Source of the DNA: an uncultured Lachnospiraceae bacterium
GTDB taxonomy: Bacteria > Bacillota > Clostridia > Lachnospirales > Lachnospiraceae
Direction: 5' to 3'
DNA length: 64,000 nt
Assembly (NCBI GenBank): GCA_944383765.1
Contig: CALWQT010000005.1
Coordinates: 62,001 to 126,000, forward strand
Below are positions 45,383-53,456 of the stretch, piece after piece (the first letter of the stretch is position 1; every line of letters begins with the position of its first letter). The notes beneath the pieces are model-generated. The model had not been told where the DNA came from. It worked only from the letters and a program-made list of their open reading frames with translations, and did no database searches. Position numbers and translations under genes: made by a program.

Positions 45383-46567
45383 TTACAGTGTTTCCAGATG
45401 ATTGGATTTCAATGCCAGAATCTCTACCTGTTTTCCATACTCTTTTCTGATGATTCCGGCAATTTCTTCTGTATACCCGGGAGCTACGATCAGGATCGCA
45501 TCTACCGGTTCTTCATGAAAATAGGCCGGCGGTACAATCCTGAGATGGGATGCCGGCGCGAACCTGCCCTGTTTAAAGGGAGCAGAATCAATGATATAAG
45601 CTACTTTATCTCCCAGCTGAGTGGTCGCTGCCAATGTAAATCCCTGATGACTGGCTCCCCAAATAGCAATGGTCTTCCCATCTCTGTGGATCCGGTCTAC
45701 CAGAGCGTTTACTTCCTGGTCAATATAATGACGGCTTGCCTTCAGGCCGGAGATATCAACCGGTCCTGCCTTACGGTTTGCAGCCCTCGCCTTTCGTTCC
45801 TCTTCTCCAGGCATATCTGTTTTTTTCACGATCATGGAAATCGTGTCCCTGTTCACCATTTCTTCTTCCAGAACCTGAAAACCATTATCTTCCAGAAGAA
45901 ATCTCAAGGTCTCAAAACTATAGTATCCGATATGGTCATGGATCAGCTCATAATATCCATCATACTTCAGAATATATTCCAGACTGGGGACTGTGATCAG
46001 CCCCATGCCGCCTTCCCGGAGATTCTTATGGATACACCGCAGCATCGTTCCCGGATCCGGCTGGTGTTCCAAAAAATTAAAGGACAGGAACACGTCAAAA
46101 GGTCCTTCCGGTATCCGGGTATCCTCCGTTTCCGTAAAACCTTCCGATACCGAAAGCCCTTCGTTTCTGGCTATCTGCACCAGGTCACGTTTATGTTCGA
46201 TTCCATATGCCCTGACCGGAAACTCCTTTAATACGGAAAGGAATTCTCCCCGGCCGCAGCCTACTTCTATAAATGTTTTTCCTTCCAGACCATACGTCTC
46301 AATCAGATGGCGATACTGTCTGCGGCGAAGTTCCACCATCGTCGTAGAAAATCCTCCCGCCCGGATCACATCACGGTAATAACTTACCGGCTCACAGTCA
46401 AACTGTACCAGTCCGCAGGACGGACACTGACACAGATCCAGGACAATCCCCCGGTCTGATGCCACTTCTGTTCCATCCGGAATATCCTGCGCCGATGCAG
46501 GCATATGGTCAAGCGTCATCAATGGCTCTTCTGAAAGAATACTCCCGCAGGCAATACACGTTCTCAT
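45383..46567 (-). CDS. Sugar-type C-methyltransferase with zinc domain
   Basis: About 394 residues. The N-terminal CIACG...CQCPSCG zinc finger (about 1-50) is followed by a class I methyltransferase domain (IEVGCGRGEFLSVL near 88-102, SFNFLEHQPDPG near 150). The C-terminal Rossmann-like domain begins near 275 (IAIWGASHQGFTLAA). This three-part build is that of NDP-deoxysugar C-methyltransferases such as TylC3. The target is probably a nucleotide-activated ketosugar. The start at 46567 matches the family N-terminus; an alternative ATG at 46585 follows the upstream stop by 3 nt. Confidence 0.85.
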   Translation of the reverse strand: MRTCIACGSILSEEPLMTLDHMPASAQDIPDGTEVASDRGIVLDLCQCPSCGLVQFDCEPVSYYRDVIRAGGFSTTMVELRRRQYRHLIETYGLEGKTFIEVGCGRGEFLSVLKEFPVRAYGIEHKRDLVQIARNEGLSVSEGFTETEDTRIPEGPFDVFLSFNFLEHQPDPGTMLRCIHKNLREGGMGLITVPSLEYILKYDGYYELIHDHIGYYSFETLRFLLEDNGFQVLEEEMVNRDTISMIVKKTDMPGEEERKARAANRKAGPVDISGLKASRHYIDQEVNALVDRIHRDGKTIAIWGASHQGFTLAATTQLGDKVAYIIDSAPFKQGRFAPASHLRIVPPAYFHEEPVDAILIVAPGYTEEIAGIIRKEYGKQVEILALKSNHLETL

Positions 46568-46588
46568 GCTCCTCTTTCCTCCCATGTT

Positions 46589-47527
46589 CTATCCTCTTTT
46601 ACCGGAATCTTCCAGCATTCTCCTGATCCCCTCATGAAATGTCACTTCCGGCTTCCATCCTGTCACCCGGCATATCTTTTCAATATCTGGAAGCAGGGAT
46701 GCAGGTCCTTCCGCATTCGGCGGCCGTTTCCCGTACGTATAGCTGCCTTTGCAGCCACAGCTTCGGTACATTTCTTCCACAAACTCCCTCAGCACCCGGG
46801 TCTCAGTTCCCGCAATGTTATAAATCCCGCTGATTCCCGGCCTGCTGCATTCCATAAGCGCCGTCAGTGCCTTGGCCATGTCATCAATATACAGGAAATT
46901 CCATTTCTGGGTACACTCTCCCAGCTCCATATGATTTCCCGCCTGAAATGCAGACAGGCAGCTGCTTACCAGGGACCAGGGATGGTCCCCCGGACCATAT
47001 ACGCTGAAAATACGGGTATGGATGTACTCCATATCATAGTTCCTGCAAAGGTCTTCTGCCTGAGTTCCAAATTCCAGCTTTGCCTTTCCATATTCAGAAA
47101 CAGGCGCACAGGCATGCTCTTCCGTAGTCATATCCCTGCATAAGCCATACTCAGCCTGGGACCCGGTAAACAGAAACCGGCGGCAGCCTGTCAGCGCTGC
47201 CGCTCTTACGGTTTCCAGGGAACTTCTGATGTTGATCTGCTGCACTGCCGGATCACTCCTGCCGGCGCTTCCCACACCTCCCCAGGCCATGTGGAGAAAT
47301 ACGGGGGCTTCTGCCGGCCGGAACCCCAGTTGTGACAGCATATCCGGAAGCCTGTCTATGGATTCTATCGCCAGTTCCACAGTCCGGAACTTTTCATGGA
47401 CCGGAAGCCTGTCCTTATGGACAGAATCCGGACGTACCACACTCCATACGTTCCAGCCACGGTCCAGCATTTCTCTTGTCACAGCCAGCCCGATAAAGCT
47501 GGTCCCTCCGGTGATAATCACGTCCAT
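46589..47527 (-). CDS. NAD(P)-dependent sugar epimerase/dehydratase (extended SDR)
   Basis: 312 residues. The N-terminal nucleotide site is TGGTSFIG (residues 6-13), and the catalytic pair is Y-x3-K in SEYGKAK near 148, with an upstream Ser in FTGSQAEYG. It is an extended short-chain dehydrogenase acting on an NDP-sugar; epimerase, reductase and dehydratase activities cannot be told apart by eye. It is 4 nt from the gene before and 3 to 21 nt from the gene after, inside the modified-sugar block. Confidence 0.88.
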   Translation of the reverse strand: MDVIITGGTSFIGLAVTREMLDRGWNVWSVVRPDSVHKDRLPVHEKFRTVELAIESIDRLPDMLSQLGFRPAEAPVFLHMAWGGVGSAGRSDPAVQQINIRSSLETVRAAALTGCRRFLFTGSQAEYGLCRDMTTEEHACAPVSEYGKAKLEFGTQAEDLCRNYDMEYIHTRIFSVYGPGDHPWSLVSSCLSAFQAGNHMELGECTQKWNFLYIDDMAKALTALMECSRPGISGIYNIAGTETRVLREFVEEMYRSCGCKGSYTYGKRPPNAEGPASLLPDIEKICRVTGWKPEVTFHEGIRRMLEDSGKRG

Positions 47528-47531
47528 GTTT

Positions 47532-49454
47532 CTACTCCCGAATCCTTGGAATAATCATAATTTCATCCATTTCCTCGTCAGAAAGGAACGGTGCCAGGTC
47601 TTCCAAAGGCGCTGATACCATAGTGCCGTCCGCCAGTTTCTTGGATGCAGACTTTGGTTCAAACGGCTGGTCCATGGTCACAAAGATCTCGCAGATCACA
47701 GGGCCTTCCATAGCCAGCGTCTCATCCAGCACCTGGTTCAGTTCCGTATTATTGTGGATTGCTTTATAAGGATACCCATAAGCCCAGGCAAGTTTTTCCA
47801 TAGACGGGAAGCTTAAGTCATGGCTGTCTACGCCTACTCCCACCAACGGCTCCCCGAAGAAATTCTTCTGTGTCTGGCGAATGGAATGATAACCTCCATT
47901 ATTGATGATGAACATTTTAATCGGCATACGGTGGTGAATCACAGTCTGAAGTTCCTGCAGATTCATCTGCATGCTTCCATCTCCCGATACCATAATGACC
48001 TCTTCACGGTCTGCTGCCACGCAGGCTCCAATCGCTGCCGGCAGATCGTATCCCATGGATGCTATGGCAGAATTGGTAATAAACCTCTGGCCTTTTTTCA
48101 GCACATAAGCATGTCCGCCTACCACACAGGCAGAACCATTACCCACCACTGTGATCCTGCCTTCCGGAAGACGGCGGCTCAGTTCCTTGATAAACGCATA
48201 TACGTTAGCTGCTTTTTCTGTACCGCCTTCATAATGTCGTGGCAGCACCACCGGATATTTTTTCTTCCACAGCTGACAGTTCTCCTGCCAGGTCATTCCA
48301 TGCTTTCCTTCGCCTCCTTTAAAAACAGGCAGGTCCGTTTCTTCCTCTAATACAGAATTCAGAACTTCCAGAAGGTCTTTCGCATCCGCATGGATCCTCA
48401 TATCCGCATGCACACTGGGTTTTTTCAGTTCTTCCTCATCGATATCATTATAGATCACATAAGCTTCTCTGGCCCATGTCTCATAATTATAGCCTACCTG
48501 ACGGATACTCAGACGGCTTCCCACAGAAAATACCAGGTCACTGTTCTGTACCGCAAAATTTCCCGGCCGGTCGCCAAAGCCTCCTGCACGGCCTACATAA
48601 AGTTCATGAGCGTCCCAGATGCAATCCTCGCTGTTCCAGCCGGTCACCACAGGAATGCCAAGTTTTTCTGCCACCTGAAGAAATACTTCATGGGCGCCTC
48701 CCAGACGGACCCCGTTTCCTACATTAAACACCGGCCGTTTGCTCTCTTTGATTTTCGCAATGATCTTCCTGGCTGTTTCCCGGTCTGCCCTTGGCGGAAG
48801 CACCTGACGTTTTTCTCCGTTTCCTGCTGTATCTTCCGGGATTTCCGCAGGGGACTTCTGAGCCCAGCCTGTTCCGCCCGCTTCATAATCTTCCGGGTCA
48901 AAACCGATCAGTTCATCCGTTTCGATATAAGCTCCCTGTACATTCACCGGAATATCCAGCCAGGTAGGGCCTTTCCTTCCGGAATTGGACAGATAGAGAG
49001 CTTTCTCCATACAGAACCGTATCCTCATAGGGTCGATCACCATCTCACTGTACTTTGTCATACAGTCAATGGATTTGGTAATGTCAAATTCCTGGTCTCC
49101 CATAGCCCGTATCCCAAGTCCTGTCCAGCGGGCCGTGGTATCATATCGCACCTGCCCGGAAAGCACAAACATCGGAATGGAATCCAGCCAGCCTCCTACT
49201 ACGCCGGTAATGGCATTGGTCCCTCCCGGACCGGTAGTCACGCAAAGGGCTGCGATCTGATTATGGATTCTGGCATAGCTCTCCGCTGCAATAGCACACG
49301 CCTGCTCATGATGGTTATACAGACAATGCAGTCCTTCCTGATGTCCCAGACCGTCATTCAGATGCATAGCGCCGCCGCCTGTAACCATAAATACCTGGCT
49401 GATTCCTTCCTCCACCAGCTTTTTTGCAATATAATTGGAAACCTTCATTCTCAT
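47532..49454 (-). CDS. ThDP-dependent enzyme, acetolactate-synthase-like
   Basis: 640 residues with the three domains of the acetohydroxyacid synthase superfamily. The catalytic Glu (E50) is in NHHEQACAIAAE, and the central domain follows at about 220-370. The ThDP/Mg motif GDGSMQMNLQELQT...NNGGY is near 505-535. No small regulatory subunit (ilvN) or other branched-chain amino-acid gene is nearby. It leads a polysaccharide cluster instead, like YerE, a ThDP enzyme that adds a two-carbon unit to a ketosugar. A role in branched-chain sugar synthesis is therefore likely but unproven. Promoter at about 49533-49538. Confidence 0.82.
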   Translation of the reverse strand: MRMKVSNYIAKKLVEEGISQVFMVTGGGAMHLNDGLGHQEGLHCLYNHHEQACAIAAESYARIHNQIAALCVTTGPGGTNAITGVVGGWLDSIPMFVLSGQVRYDTTARWTGLGIRAMGDQEFDITKSIDCMTKYSEMVIDPMRIRFCMEKALYLSNSGRKGPTWLDIPVNVQGAYIETDELIGFDPEDYEAGGTGWAQKSPAEIPEDTAGNGEKRQVLPPRADRETARKIIAKIKESKRPVFNVGNGVRLGGAHEVFLQVAEKLGIPVVTGWNSEDCIWDAHELYVGRAGGFGDRPGNFAVQNSDLVFSVGSRLSIRQVGYNYETWAREAYVIYNDIDEEELKKPSVHADMRIHADAKDLLEVLNSVLEEETDLPVFKGGEGKHGMTWQENCQLWKKKYPVVLPRHYEGGTEKAANVYAFIKELSRRLPEGRITVVGNGSACVVGGHAYVLKKGQRFITNSAIASMGYDLPAAIGACVAADREEVIMVSGDGSMQMNLQELQTVIHHRMPIKMFIINNGGYHSIRQTQKNFFGEPLVGVGVDSHDLSFPSMEKLAWAYGYPYKAIHNNTELNQVLDETLAMEGPVICEIFVTMDQPFEPKSASKKLADGTMVSAPLEDLAPFLSDEEMDEIMIIPRIRE

Positions 49455-49769
49455 AAGGATATTTCTCCTTTTTCATTTCAAATATGGTGATCCGGCTGCC
49501 TGCATTCCCATTTCACCGGTAATCTGGTATGGATTATACCATAGTTTCTCTCAAAAGCCTATGAATTTTTTCTTATTTCTTTCCTACGTTCCCGCCTCTG
49601 CCGCTGACTGAAAAGGCCACTCCCCTATGCCTGTTTCCCGCTGTCCACTTCCTCCCAGTTCTTCCATCAACCGCATATGGATTTCCTGACGGCCAGACTC
49701 TATAATGGGCGATGTAAGGAAGAAACGGCCGACACGGCCAACACTTTTCAAACAAAAAGGAGAGTATGT
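49455..49769. promoter_or_regulatory. Divergent intergenic region with the glycan-cluster promoter
   Basis: On the minus strand an extended -10 (TG-G-TATAAT, core 49533-49538) lies 79 nt before the ThDP-enzyme start. The -35 is poor. On the plus strand TATAAT at 49701-49706 is the best -10 for the wall-protein gene, also without a good -35. Nothing else was recognised in these 315 nt. Confidence 0.5.
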
Positions 49770-51089
49770 ATGATGAAAAAAGAAACCAAGGTATTAGCTG
49801 TTTTATCTGCAACTGCGCTGATGGCCATGGTATCCCCCCTGTTTGGAACAGGCTACGCAAACACTGCTTACGCTCAGGAAAAAACCGGCTGGGTAGAGGA
49901 ATCCACCGGAGATTGGAAATATTATGATTCTGATGGCTATATGCTGACCGACTCCTGGAAAAAACACGGAGATGACTGGTACTACCTGAATGAGGAAGGA
50001 AGTGTGGCTATCAGTGAAAAAGTGGATGAATACTATGTGGACGAAACCGGAAAACGGGTATCCAACACATGGCTTTCTGAAGACAATGAAGAAGACTGGT
50101 CCAACGGAGCTCCGGATACCTATTGGTACTATTACGGAAAGAATGGCAAAATGGTATCTTCTGACTGGGCTTCCATCGATGGAAACTGGTATTATTTTGA
50201 TGATGAAGGCCATATGATGACCGGGCTGAATACCATAGAAGACCACACTTACTATTTCGGTGAAGATGGAGCCCGCAAATCCGGCTGGTTCTATCTGGAA
50301 GAAACAGACGACAGCCTCGACAGAGAATTCTCCTGGTTCTACTTTGATTCCAAGGGAAAAATGCTGGTAGACGAGCTGGACAAAAAGATTGACGGCGCTT
50401 ACTACACATTTGTAGATGGGCGTATGCAGACAGGCTGGGTCCTGACCGACGAAGCTGCAAAAACAGAAGGCAGCGCTTCCGGATATCAGTATTATGATGA
50501 AAACGGAAAACGCGCTTCCGGCTGGTATCAGATAGAGGGAATTACTGATATTTCCGAAGAAGGTGAAATTTACTCCTTCTATTTTAAGAATGGTAAGCCT
50601 TATTTTGCAGAAAAAGGAGTGCAGATCTTTACTGTAAACTCCAAGAAATATGCATTTAATGAAAGGGGTGAAATGCAGACAGGCCTGAAAGTGGTAACCA
50701 GAGATGATGAAACCACAGGCAATTACTACTTTGGAGAAGACGGTTCCATGAGAACCGGTAAACAGACCATTTACGATGAAGAATCCGGAGAAAATCAGGT
50801 ATGGTATTTCCACACAGACGGTTCCAATAAGGGTATGGGCTACCATGGGATCCGCGACAATGTGCTTTATGTAAACGGCCTGCGTCAGGAAGCAGATGCT
50901 GATTTAAGGCTTGCTCCTGCTGAATTCAATGAAAAACAGTACCTGATCAACACAAACGGCGTGATCCAGAAGGCTTCTTCTACCTCCACTTCCAAGTCAA
51001 GACCGGAACTGGGCAAAGGCTTCAAGGATTTTGAGGACTTAAATGAGAAGATCTGGACCGTAGACACACAGGGAATCATTCAGGAATAA
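49770..51089 (+). CDS. Secreted protein of cell-wall-binding repeats (paralogue of 20748-22127)
   Basis: About 439 residues from ATG 49770 (AAGGAG upstream). A signal peptide (MMKKETKVLAVLSATALMAM, cleaved after AYAQ) is followed by aromatic repeats over nearly the whole length (W.YYDSDGYMLTDSWK, W.YYL...G, NWYYFDDEGHMMTG). No enzyme domain is seen. Order and spacing of repeats, the acidic inserts and a final IQE-type end resemble the protein at 20748-22127, so they are probably paralogues with a shared wall-coating or adhesive role. A strong terminator follows. Confidence 0.85.
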   Translation: MMKKETKVLAVLSATALMAMVSPLFGTGYANTAYAQEKTGWVEESTGDWKYYDSDGYMLTDSWKKHGDDWYYLNEEGSVAISEKVDEYYVDETGKRVSNTWLSEDNEEDWSNGAPDTYWYYYGKNGKMVSSDWASIDGNWYYFDDEGHMMTGLNTIEDHTYYFGEDGARKSGWFYLEETDDSLDREFSWFYFDSKGKMLVDELDKKIDGAYYTFVDGRMQTGWVLTDEAAKTEGSASGYQYYDENGKRASGWYQIEGITDISEEGEIYSFYFKNGKPYFAEKGVQIFTVNSKKYAFNERGEMQTGLKVVTRDDETTGNYYFGEDGSMRTGKQTIYDEESGENQVWYFHTDGSNKGMGYHGIRDNVLYVNGLRQEADADLRLAPAEFNEKQYLINTNGVIQKASSTSTSKSRPELGKGFKDFEDLNEKIWTVDTQGIIQE

Positions 51090-51132
51090 GATTATCATCT
51101 GTTCTAAATAAGCACAACTCATCACACAACCA

Positions 51133-51172
51133 AACAGGTCCTGCCGGCAATCCTATACCGGCAGGACCTGTT
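51133..51172 (+). terminator. Intrinsic terminator after the wall-repeat gene
   Basis: A perfect 15-bp stem (51133-51147 with 51158-51172) with a 10-nt loop is followed by a T/A-rich stretch. It lies 44 nt after the stop. Confidence 0.85.
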
Positions 51173-51258
51173 ATCATTTAAAAATTGCAACAAATTTTTT
51201 CATTTTTACGACTATATAAAGAAATCCATCTGAATTTTTTACAAAGGAGAAATTTATC

Positions 51259-51627
51259 ATGCCAAAGCTTGCTGTATCTCTGTGCCTTCAATGCGGATGC
51301 CATACTTTAACCCAGCTTCCTTCTATCCTGTTATGTCCCAGATGTGGCTGCCCCATGAAACCTCTTTCTATCCAGGCAGAAACATTTATGAAACTCAGTG
51401 GGACAGAGCAGGATTTTTTTCTTGTGCAGGAGATTCTGGATTCTGCTCCGGCCTCCGTACGCCAGACTCTGTCGGTCCATGGCTCTTCTTCCCATCACGA
51501 AGTCATTGCCATTCTCTGTCACCAGGTAAGCCTGCTGAAAAAAGAAAATTCCCGGTTAGAAGACACCGTTTCCTGGATGCACCAGACTATCTGGACCCTG
51601 ATCCACAGGATTCATCCCTCTCCCTGA
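51259..51627 (+). CDS. Small zinc-ribbon protein with coiled-coil C-terminus
   Basis: 122 residues. An N-terminal CLQCGC...CPRCGC zinc ribbon (residues 9-31) is followed by a helix-rich middle and a heptad-like tail (VSLLKKENSRLEDTV..MHQTIWTLIHRI, about 88-119). AAGGAG lies 9 nt before the ATG, so it is probably expressed. I do not recognise a family. Its stop is 3 nt from the stop of a convergent 48-residue coiled-coil protein with a similar tail. Confidence 0.65.
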   Translation: MPKLAVSLCLQCGCHTLTQLPSILLCPRCGCPMKPLSIQAETFMKLSGTEQDFFLVQEILDSAPASVRQTLSVHGSSSHHEVIAILCHQVSLLKKENSRLEDTVSWMHQTIWTLIHRIHPSP

Positions 51628-51630
51628 TCT

Positions 51631-51777
51631 TCACGACCTTTCCTGCACCACATAACATTCCAGCAGCCGGTTCACCGTATGCATGATCTGCCGTACCACT
51701 GCCATCAGTCTTTCATTTTCTCTTTTCAATCTCTCATTTTCCTGCTGCAATAAGCCTATTACATCTGCCTTATCCAT
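51631..51777 (-). CDS. 48-residue coiled-coil protein
   Basis: A short frame beginning MDKADVIGLLQQENERLKRE and ending VVQERS. Leucines and isoleucines fall on heptad positions across about residues 6-40, so a leucine zipper is likely. The GGGGGG-type ribosome-binding site is 9 nt before the ATG at 51777. It is convergent with the zinc-ribbon gene. The two C-terminal helices look alike (I..LL..EN.RL, then M..T...L..R), which hints at pairing or common origin. Function unknown. Confidence 0.5.
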   Translation of the reverse strand: MDKADVIGLLQQENERLKRENERLMAVVRQIMHTVNRLLECYVVQERS

Positions 51778-52097
51778 GTCAGGAATCCCCCCTTTTTCCC
51801 TTTCGTTCTTTGTGGCAATATCAATATAAATTGTTTTTCAGGATTTGAAAAGGAAAATCAACCGCAGGATTCGACAAAAAAGTCCTGTTTTTGATTTCAC
51901 CCCATTATCCATTTTCAGGTATTATACTAGATTGCGTATTTTTTTATTTTCCCCGCACAACACCTATGCCTTCCCCCTCCTGAACATGTCGAAAACTTTT
52001 TCCTGCTGCTGTAATAAATATGTAAATATTTCAGACTGGAAAATTCTTGTTATAGGTGTTACAATAAAAAAAAAGGTGTAGAAGGAGAGGTTGCCGT
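51778..52097. other. AT-rich intergenic region with the 52098 promoter
   Basis: An extended -10 (TG-T-TACAAT, core 52060-52065) lies 32 nt before the plus-strand gene at 52098. On the minus strand a weak TTTCAA/TATATT pair may serve the 48-residue gene. No further gene was found in these 320 nt. Confidence 0.4.
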
Positions 52098-52412
52098 ATG
52101 AAAAAGAAACTGTTTTCCCTGATTTTCGTTCTTGCTCTGCTGATAACGAATTCCCTTACAGCATTTGCCGGTACCTGGGTTCAGGAAAATTCCAACTGGA
52201 AATATTACAGCGATAACGGTCTTACTGTCACTGGCTGGGTATATGACAATGACCACTGGTATTACTTAGATGCATCCGGTACCATGAAAACCGGCTGGGT
52301 CAAGGTAGATGGCTCCTGGTACTACTGCTATGAAGATGGCTCCATGGCTGCTGACACCTGGATCGACAACTACTATGTAAATCCCAGCGGGAAATGGACA
52401 AAAACCAGATAA
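52098..52412 (+). CDS. Small secreted cell-wall-binding repeat protein
   Basis: 104 residues. A signal peptide (MKKKLFSLIFVLALLITNSL, cleaved after AFA) is followed by three wall-binding repeats (NWKYYSDNG...TGWVYD, HWYYLDASGTMKTGWVK, SWYYCYEDGSM) and a short WIDNYYVNPSGKW end. It is a minimal wall-binding module with no other domain. AAGGAG precedes the ATG, and a strong terminator follows. Confidence 0.85.
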   Translation: MKKKLFSLIFVLALLITNSLTAFAGTWVQENSNWKYYSDNGLTVTGWVYDNDHWYYLDASGTMKTGWVKVDGSWYYCYEDGSMAADTWIDNYYVNPSGKWTKTR

Positions 52413-52416
52413 ACGC

Positions 52417-52450
52417 AAAAGAACATGCCCTTACGGCATGTTCTTTTTTT
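52417..52450. terminator. Bidirectional terminator overlapping the prepilin 3' end
   Basis: A 13-bp stem AAAAGAACATGCC/GGCATGTTCTTTT has a 5-nt loop (52430-52434) and flanking A and T runs. On the minus strand the prepilin stop codon at 52431-52433 lies in the loop. Confidence 0.9.
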
Positions 52451-52886
52451 CTGTCTCCACGACTTTTCCTTTTTTCACTTCAATTTCATACCCGTCTACC
52501 ACATAGCCAATTGCAGTCAATTTCATATTCTTGCGGTCCATGGAAACACGGTTCAGTCTTGCTCCTTCCGTGCAGAATCCATGAGTATATTCCCACAGCC
52601 CATTTTCCGGGTCGGAAAGGTCCGTCATGATCAGTTTCTGATAAAGAGTCATGGTATCCATGCCTCCCTCCGAACAGGCTTCATCGATATATAACTCCGC
52701 TGCTGAATATGCCTGAAGCGCCTCTGCCTGATAGGCCGCCTGCCGGTTCTGTTCCACAACCGTATAAATCCGGGGCATCACGGCTCCTCCCAGAATAACC
52801 ACCACCGCCATTGCAGCCAGCAGCTCTATCAGAGTAAAACCGTACTCATCCGGCCTCTTATCTGAATTGGTTCGTTTCCGGATCAT
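52431..52886 (-). CDS. Orphan type IV prepilin-like protein
   Basis: 151 residues. The class III signal is explicit: a charged leader ending in Gly, then FTLIELLAAMAVVVILGGAV with E at +5. The cleavage site is near residue 16-17. The rest is a typical small pseudopilin head with a D/E-rich region. No pilus assembly ATPase, platform or prepilin peptidase gene is in the window, so it must use machinery elsewhere, for example for DNA uptake. The start overlaps the DUF4250 gene by 29 nt, and the ribosome-binding site is weak. Confidence 0.85.
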   Translation of the reverse strand: MIRKRTNSDKRPDEYGFTLIELLAAMAVVVILGGAVMPRIYTVVEQNRQAAYQAEALQAYSAAELYIDEACSEGGMDTMTLYQKLIMTDLSDPENGLWEYTHGFCTEGARLNRVSMDRKNMKLTAIGYVVDGYEIEVKKGKVVETEKKNMP

Positions 52887-53034
52887 AATAATAATCTATC
52901 CCTTCCAGTATCTGACACAGATTTTCTTTCTCCATATCCGCCCAGCTGCAAAACTCTTCCAGGCTGGCATAATGGTCCCTGAGCTGGGTATTCACATAAC
53001 TTAACAGCATAACCGGATCTTTTGGTATCGCCAT
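52858..53034 (-). CDS. DUF4250-family small protein
   Basis: 58 residues: MAIPKDPVMLLSYVNTQLRD, then a helical part with SLEEFC and the end IDYYYDPETNQFR. This matches the DUF4250 family of small proteins in Clostridia, function unknown. It looks like a small helix-turn-helix-type fold. AGGAG lies 6 nt before ATG 53034 (another ATG at 53037). It overlaps the following prepilin gene, so the two may be co-translated. Confidence 0.8.
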   Translation of the reverse strand: MAIPKDPVMLLSYVNTQLRDHYASLEEFCSWADMEKENLCQILEGIDYYYDPETNQFR

Positions 53035-53086
53035 CATAAACTCCTATCTCTGTTTCCGCCATATTTTTTCTATCTGTTACCGGACC

Positions 53087-53092
53087 AGTATA
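53087..53092 (-). promoter_or_regulatory. Extended -10 promoter for DUF4250-prepilin
   Basis: Minus-strand TG-A-TATACT has its core at 53087-53092, with a weak TTTCCT at the -35 distance. It lies about 53 nt before the DUF4250 start. Confidence 0.5.
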
Positions 53093-53133
53093 TCACAGTT
53101 ATGGGTTTCAGGAAATACCTGAATGCAGAGAAA

Positions 53134-53161
53134 CAGGGAACAGGCTTACACCTGTTCCCTG
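53134..53161 (-). terminator. Hairpin at the end of the 53146 coiled-coil gene
   Basis: An 11-bp stem (53134-53144 with 53151-53161) is followed by TTTCTC on the minus strand. The stop codon at 53146-53148 lies in its loop, so terminator and coding end overlap. Confidence 0.7.
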
Positions 53162-53376
53162 GCTTCTATGGCAGTCCGCACATCTTCTACCGTCATGTTT
53201 TTTTCTGCCATCAGTTCCAACAGTTCATCCGTTTCCATATTCCGAATAGACTGTTCACATTCTTTCTTTTCTGCTTTTAACTTTGCCAGAATATCTTCCT
53301 GCTTCGTGATGGACTCCTGTATTTCCTTTAACCGCTCCATCAGTCTCTCTTTACTGCACTTTCTTCCTCTTGCCAT
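53146..53376 (-). CDS. Small coiled-coil protein
   Basis: 76 residues. A basic N-terminus (MARGRKCSKER) leads into a long heptad helix (about 10-45, LKEIQESITKQEDILAKLKAEKKE) and a short helical end (ELMAEKNMTVEDVRTAIEAREQ). The layout recalls DUF4315-type small proteins, though this is only a resemblance. GAGGGGAA precedes the ATG. It lies between clpB and DUF4250 with its own hairpin; function unknown. Confidence 0.6.
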   Translation of the reverse strand: MARGRKCSKERLMERLKEIQESITKQEDILAKLKAEKKECEQSIRNMETDELLELMAEKNMTVEDVRTAIEAREQV

Positions 53377-53414
53377 CCGTCATTCCCCTCTCCCTGCGCT
53401 CACATTTTCGCAGT

Positions 53415-53432
53415 CATATGAATATTCATATG
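53415..53432. repeat. Perfect 18-bp palindrome upstream of the coiled-coil gene
   Basis: CATATGAATATTCATATG reads the same on both strands. It lies 39 nt before the coiled-coil gene and 25 nt after the clpB stop. It could be an operator or an mRNA end hairpin; no T-run follows on the minus strand. Confidence 0.6.
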
Positions 53433-53456
53433 CGGGAAAGACCTGCAATATTCCTT

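Noticed and set aside
45383..49454. Branched-chain amino-acid biosynthesis operon
   Set aside because: No ilvN, ilvC, ilvD or leu genes are present. The neighbours are sugar-modifying enzymes and glycosyltransferases, so the ThDP enzyme is not assigned as IlvB.
48390..49490. A 366-residue plus-strand frame opposite the ThDP enzyme
   Set aside because: Antisense shadow of a gene with intact catalytic motifs; no support of its own.
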